16,388 nucleotides of DNA, taken from Mollicutes bacterium (GTDB lineage: Bacteria; Bacillota_I; Bacilli_A; RF39; UBA660). Location of the stretch: positions 1 through 16,388 of the forward strand of contig DUUS01000086.1 in NCBI GenBank assembly GCA_012841465.1, given 5' to 3'. Numbering within the stretch: the stretch's first letter is position 1; every line of letters starts with the position of its first letter. The position numbers and the translations under genes are program-made. Below are positions 13,624 to 16,388 of the stretch, in pieces. The notes beneath the pieces are model-generated. The model searched no databases, had not been told where the DNA came from, and saw only the letters and a program-made list of their open reading frames with translations.

Positions 13624-15453
13624 ATGAAACATAATAAAATCACACTAATTTTAAGTTTTATTTTATCCTTACTACTTATCACAATAGGTCTTTCTTTTGC
13701 TTACTTCTCAGCTAATATAACTGGAACTGAAAACTCAACAACGATACAAGCTAGTGGTGGAGTAATGAACATAAACTATGACGGTGGAGAAAATATAAAT
13801 ACTCCAAATATATTCCCGAGTAATTCTCCTTTTGCAACTAAAAATTTCACTCTAACTGGAAACAGCACCACAACTGATAATATGAACTATCATATTATTC
13901 TAGTTATAGAATAAAATACATTTACCAATAATGCTCTAGAGTATAAATTAACATCAACTAATACTGATGGCAATGGAACTATTGCTCCATCAATTATTCA
14001 ATCTGGAATATCAACAGGTACTCAAGAAATATTCCTAGGAGATGGAACATTTGCATCACCAGCAGATAACAAAGAACATTCATATTCTCTTGAACTTTAT
14101 TTTCCTGAAACAGGAATATCTCAAAATGAAGATATGAATAAAATCTTTAAAGCTCATATAAATATAAGAGAAGGAAGTTATAATTATCCTGGATATAATG
14201 AGGAAAAAGGGGTGAACCATCCAGTCTTATTCACTGGAATGACTCCTATAAAGTGGGATGGAACTCTTGAAATAAATACAACAGAAGATGATCCAGATTG
14301 GTATGATTACAATGAAAAAAGATGGGCAAATGCTAAATCTCTAGATGGCTCATACTGGGTATGGATACCGAGATATGCTTATAAGATAGAGAGTTGCTAT
14401 CATACATCAGGAGAAGACTGTTATAACTTAACTGGTAAAGAAGCTGGAGACATTGATGTAAAGTTTTTAAAAGGAACTACAAATTTAACAGAAGATAATA
14501 CAACTATAGAAAGTACTGGCTACGAAGCTCATGAAAAAGATACTTCAATGCATCATTTTCTTCATCCTGCTTTCCAGGTAAATGGAGAAGAGTTGGGTTT
14601 TTGGGTGGCTAAGTTTGAAGCTACGGCTGCAGAAGGGGTCGCCACGATAACTGGTGAATGTTTACAACCAGATGATAGTATTTCTAAAACGATAAAAATT
14701 GTTCCTAATGTTAACTCTTGGAGATGTATTAGTATATACAATGCTTATTTAGTTTCTTTAGACATGAGTAATCACTCTGGTGTTTATGGTTGGTTAGAAA
14801 GCGAAGTAAAATCTCATTTAATAACAAATTATGAATGGGGAGCAGTAGCATATTTATCCGCTTCTTTGTTTGGTGCTTATGAAGAAATATGGAACAACAC
14901 ATATAATCAATATATGACAGGGTGCTCAAGTACTGGCGTTGACGGCGGACCTTTGTCATATTGTATTCCTTATAATACCTTAGACGGTGTGAAATCAAGT
15001 ACAACTCATAACATTTATGGGGTATATGATATGAGTGGTGGTGCATGGGATATTGTAATGGGTAATTATAATGATTTAGTTGGAAATAGTAATTTTTTAA
15101 AACAAAAATTAATTGAAGATAAATATATAAATAAATACTTTACGGAAAACAAACAGATATTGAATAGTTTTGGTATGAATTATGTTGATGCAGTCTACGG
15201 TGATGCATTTTTTGAAACAAGTTATAATGCAGCGCGTTACAATGGAAGTTCATATATAAACAATAATTATTCTTCTTGGAATTATGATCAATCCCATATT
15301 CCACATTTGAATCAACCTTGGTTTTATCGTGGTAATAGGTGGGGTGGAAGAAGGGCGAATGGTATTTTTTCTTATAGTAATACTTCTGGTACTCCGTTTG
15401 AAGGAATTTCTTTCCGTCCCGTTTTAATGCCATTAAAACACGCTAGTAGTTGA
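13624..15453 (+). pseudogene. Secreted surface protein with FGE/C-type-lectin-like domain, interrupted by in-frame TAA
   Basis: One 610-codon frame is split by a single TAA at codon 97 (13912-13914). Residues 1-27 are a signal peptide (MKHNKITLILSFILSLLLIT) leading into FAYFSANITGTENSTTI, a TasA/camelysin-like mature start. The reading frame continues after the TAA without any shift as a Ser/Thr-rich beta segment (NTFTNNALEYKLTSTNTDG). Next come SLDGSYWVWIPRYAYKI (about 240-256) and a formylglycine-generating-enzyme/CLec-type domain with FWVAKFEAT, YGVYDMSGGAWDIVMGNY and a C-terminal WFYRGNRWGGRRANGIFSY and ISFRPVLMP. Such proteins occur in gut Bacillota as surface or adhesion-type proteins; enzyme activity is not implied. 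The TAA could be a nonsense mutation of one codon (for example AAA to TAA), a sequencing error, or a reversible switch. Without readthrough, a 96-residue secreted fragment is made. The stop TGA overlaps the ileS promoter. Confidence 0.75.
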
Positions 15454-15478
15454 CAAAGTCCTTTATTAATCATATAAT
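15450..15478 (+). promoter_or_regulatory. Consensus promoter of the ileS T-box transcript
   Basis: TTGACA (15450-15455) and TATAAT (15473-15478) are both perfect, with a 17-bp spacer. The -35 overlaps the TGA stop of the preceding gene. Start near 15485. Confidence 0.9.
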
Positions 15479-15484
15479 CTAATA

Positions 15485-15716
15485 CATAAAGCAATTGATG
15501 AAGAGGGCAAATATAAAAGTATTTAGAGAATCTTACGTATGGTGAAAGTAAGTATATGGATATATTTGTAAATCACTTCTGATGTGTTTTTCTGAAATAT
15601 TTAGGAAAAAACGTTTACTCACGTTACGAGATATAAGTGCATGAATAGTTCATGAATTAAGGTGGTAACACGGATTTAGATTCGTCCTTTGATTCAGGAC
15701 TTTTTTTATTTAGAAA
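15485..15716 (+). promoter_or_regulatory. T-box riboswitch controlling ileS
   Basis: T-box leaders sense uncharged tRNA through a specifier codon and the tRNA acceptor end. The T-box itself is AAGGTGGTAACACGG at 15659-15673, a slightly divergent form of the consensus, followed by the terminator/antiterminator region. Upstream is a long stem I region with a K-turn-like GATGAAGAGG (15496-15505), internal hairpins, and a possible specifier loop containing ATC (15572-15574) followed by A. ATC is an Ile codon, matching the downstream gene. Uncharged tRNA-Ile would favour the antiterminator and turn ileS on. The T-box and terminator are clear; the specifier position is tentative without folding. 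Confidence 0.88.
15684..15707 (+). terminator. Terminator of the ileS T-box leader
   Basis: GTCCT (15684-15688) pairs with AGGAC (15696-15700) around a 7-nt loop, followed by seven T. The left arm is shared with the T-box antiterminator. Confidence 0.8.
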
Positions 15717-15727
15717 AGGAGATAGAA

Positions 15728-16388
15728 ATGAAATTTGAAGAATTAAGTAAAGAAAATGTTAAAGATGTTGAAGGTACTTTATCTAAGTACTGGGAGGATA
15801 ATAATGTCTTTCAGAAGTCTATAGATAATAGAGAAGAGCATTTTGTATTTTATGATGGACCTGCTACAGCTAATGGTTATCCAGGTCTACATCATATGCT
15901 TTCAAAGTTTTTAAAAGATTCTTTTTGTAAGTATAAAACTATGAAAGGATATAAAGTACTTCGAAAGATAGGATGGGATACTCATGGACTTCCAGTTGAA
16001 CTTGAAGTTGAAAAAGAACTTGGTTTTACATCTAAAAGTGATATTGAAAAGTACGGTATAGATAAATTTAATCATAAATGTCGTGAGAGTGTTCTTAGAA
16101 ACGAAGAATTGTTTTCTAATTTAACAACAAGAATGGGACAGTTTATTGATCTTAAAAATCCTTATATAACTTATCACAATGATTATATTGAAACAGAGTG
16201 GTGGATACTTAAAAAGTTTTTTGATGAAGGTTTATTTTATGAAGGTCATAAAATACTTCCTTATTGTCCTAGATGTGGTACTGGACTTGCTAGCCATGAA
16301 GTAGCTCAAGGTTATAAAGATGTATCAGTTGATACAGTAATCGTACCTTTTAAAGCACCTGATTTAGATGCTCACTTCTTAGTATGGA
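15728..16388 (+). CDS. ileS: Isoleucyl-tRNA synthetase, type-2-like (3' end cut off)
   Basis: Class I synthetase charging tRNA-Ile. The visible 220 residues start MKFEELSKENVKDVEGTLSKYW. They contain YDGPATANGYPGLHHMLSKFLKD with the HIGH-equivalent PGLHH at 52-56, YKTMKGYKVLRKIGWDTHGLPVE at about 69-91, and the CPRCG pair (180-184) leading into the editing domain. The PGLHH form and GWDTHGLPVE context match the IleRS group found in Clostridia, Bacteroidetes and eukaryotes (IleS2-like), which often tolerates mupirocin, rather than the GxxHIGH form of Bacillus IleS1. The KMSKS motif and C-terminus lie beyond the window. SD AAAGGAG is six to seven bases before the ATG. Controlled by the upstream T-box. 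Confidence 0.94.
   Translation, partial: MKFEELSKENVKDVEGTLSKYWEDNNVFQKSIDNREEHFVFYDGPATANGYPGLHHMLSKFLKDSFCKYKTMKGYKVLRKIGWDTHGLPVELEVEKELGFTSKSDIEKYGIDKFNHKCRESVLRNEELFSNLTTRMGQFIDLKNPYITYHNDYIETEWWILKKFFDEGLFYEGHKILPYCPRCGTGLASHEVAQGYKDVSVDTVIVPFKAPDLDAHFLVW

Noticed and set aside
13912..13914. TAA as a recoded or readthrough codon
   Set aside because: TAA is used as an ordinary stop by many genes here and no stimulatory structure is evident; nonsense mutation or sequence error is simpler.
1..16388. Code-4 (TGA = Trp) Mollicute origin
   Set aside because: The HIT gene, rimP, infB and the surface-protein gene all end at TGA in precise positions, and Trp codons are TGG.
1..16388. CRISPR array, insertion sequence, prophage or tRNA gene
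   Set aside because: No regularly spaced repeats, transposase or integrase frames, terminal inverted repeats or tRNA folds were found.

Overview
The window looks like chromosomal DNA from a strongly AT-rich, low-GC, endospore-forming Bacillota, most likely class Bacilli. The evidence is a gerA-gerC-gerB type germinant-receptor operon, a clear CotE outer spore-coat protein, Gram-positive Shine-Dalgarno sites, an L20-type leader ahead of infC, a rimP leader, and a T-box leader ahead of ileS. TGA is a real stop: it ends the HIT gene, rimP, infB and the large surface-protein gene, and Trp is TGG. So despite the composition this is not a code-4 Mollicute. I cannot name the species; uncultured gut Bacilli such as RF39/Erysipelotrichia-like lineages are a reasonable guess.

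Layout. 1-3300 (minus strand): germinant receptor operon in the order GerA, GerC lipoprotein, GerB permease (cut by the window edge), with start/stop codons abutting or overlapping. 3301-3620: divergent intergenic region with a consensus promoter and a structured attenuator leader. 3621-4947 (plus): infC-rpmI-rplT; infC starts at a rare AUA codon and L20 carries a C-terminal linker plus a Rho_N/SAP-like domain. 4953-4975: bidirectional terminator shared with a convergent HIT-family gene. 5431-5979: cotE. 6035-6594: rpsP-khpA, converging on tmcAL (minus) across a terminator buried in both 3' ends. 7750-8178: small unrecognised gene with a nucleoside-deoxyribosyltransferase/TIR-like look. 8179-8593: non-coding region with a strong long-range RNA helix, a terminator-like hairpin, and the promoter and leader of the next operon.

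8594-13543 (plus): rimP-nusA-rnpM-infB-rbfA-truB, the ribosome-assembly, transcription and initiation operon. RimP is only about half the usual length, the usual ylxQ gene is absent, and truB has no ATG/GTG/TTG start and apparently begins at AUU. 13624-15453: a secreted surface-type protein with a C-terminal formylglycine-generating-enzyme/C-type-lectin-like domain, split by one in-frame TAA. 15450-15727: consensus promoter and T-box leader for the type-2-like isoleucyl-tRNA synthetase gene, which runs off the right edge.

How it fits together: most of the window is translation and ribosome biogenesis (IF3, L35, L20, S16, RimP, IF2, RbfA, TruB, TmcAL, IleRS) under RNA-based control, with two sporulation loci in between. 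The most interesting points are the two non-canonical start codons (infC AUA, truB AUU), the L20 fusion, the minimal RimP, the unexplained structured RNA at 8195-8331 with its duplicated promoter sequence, and the interrupted surface protein whose C-terminus resembles a diversity-generating-retroelement target.
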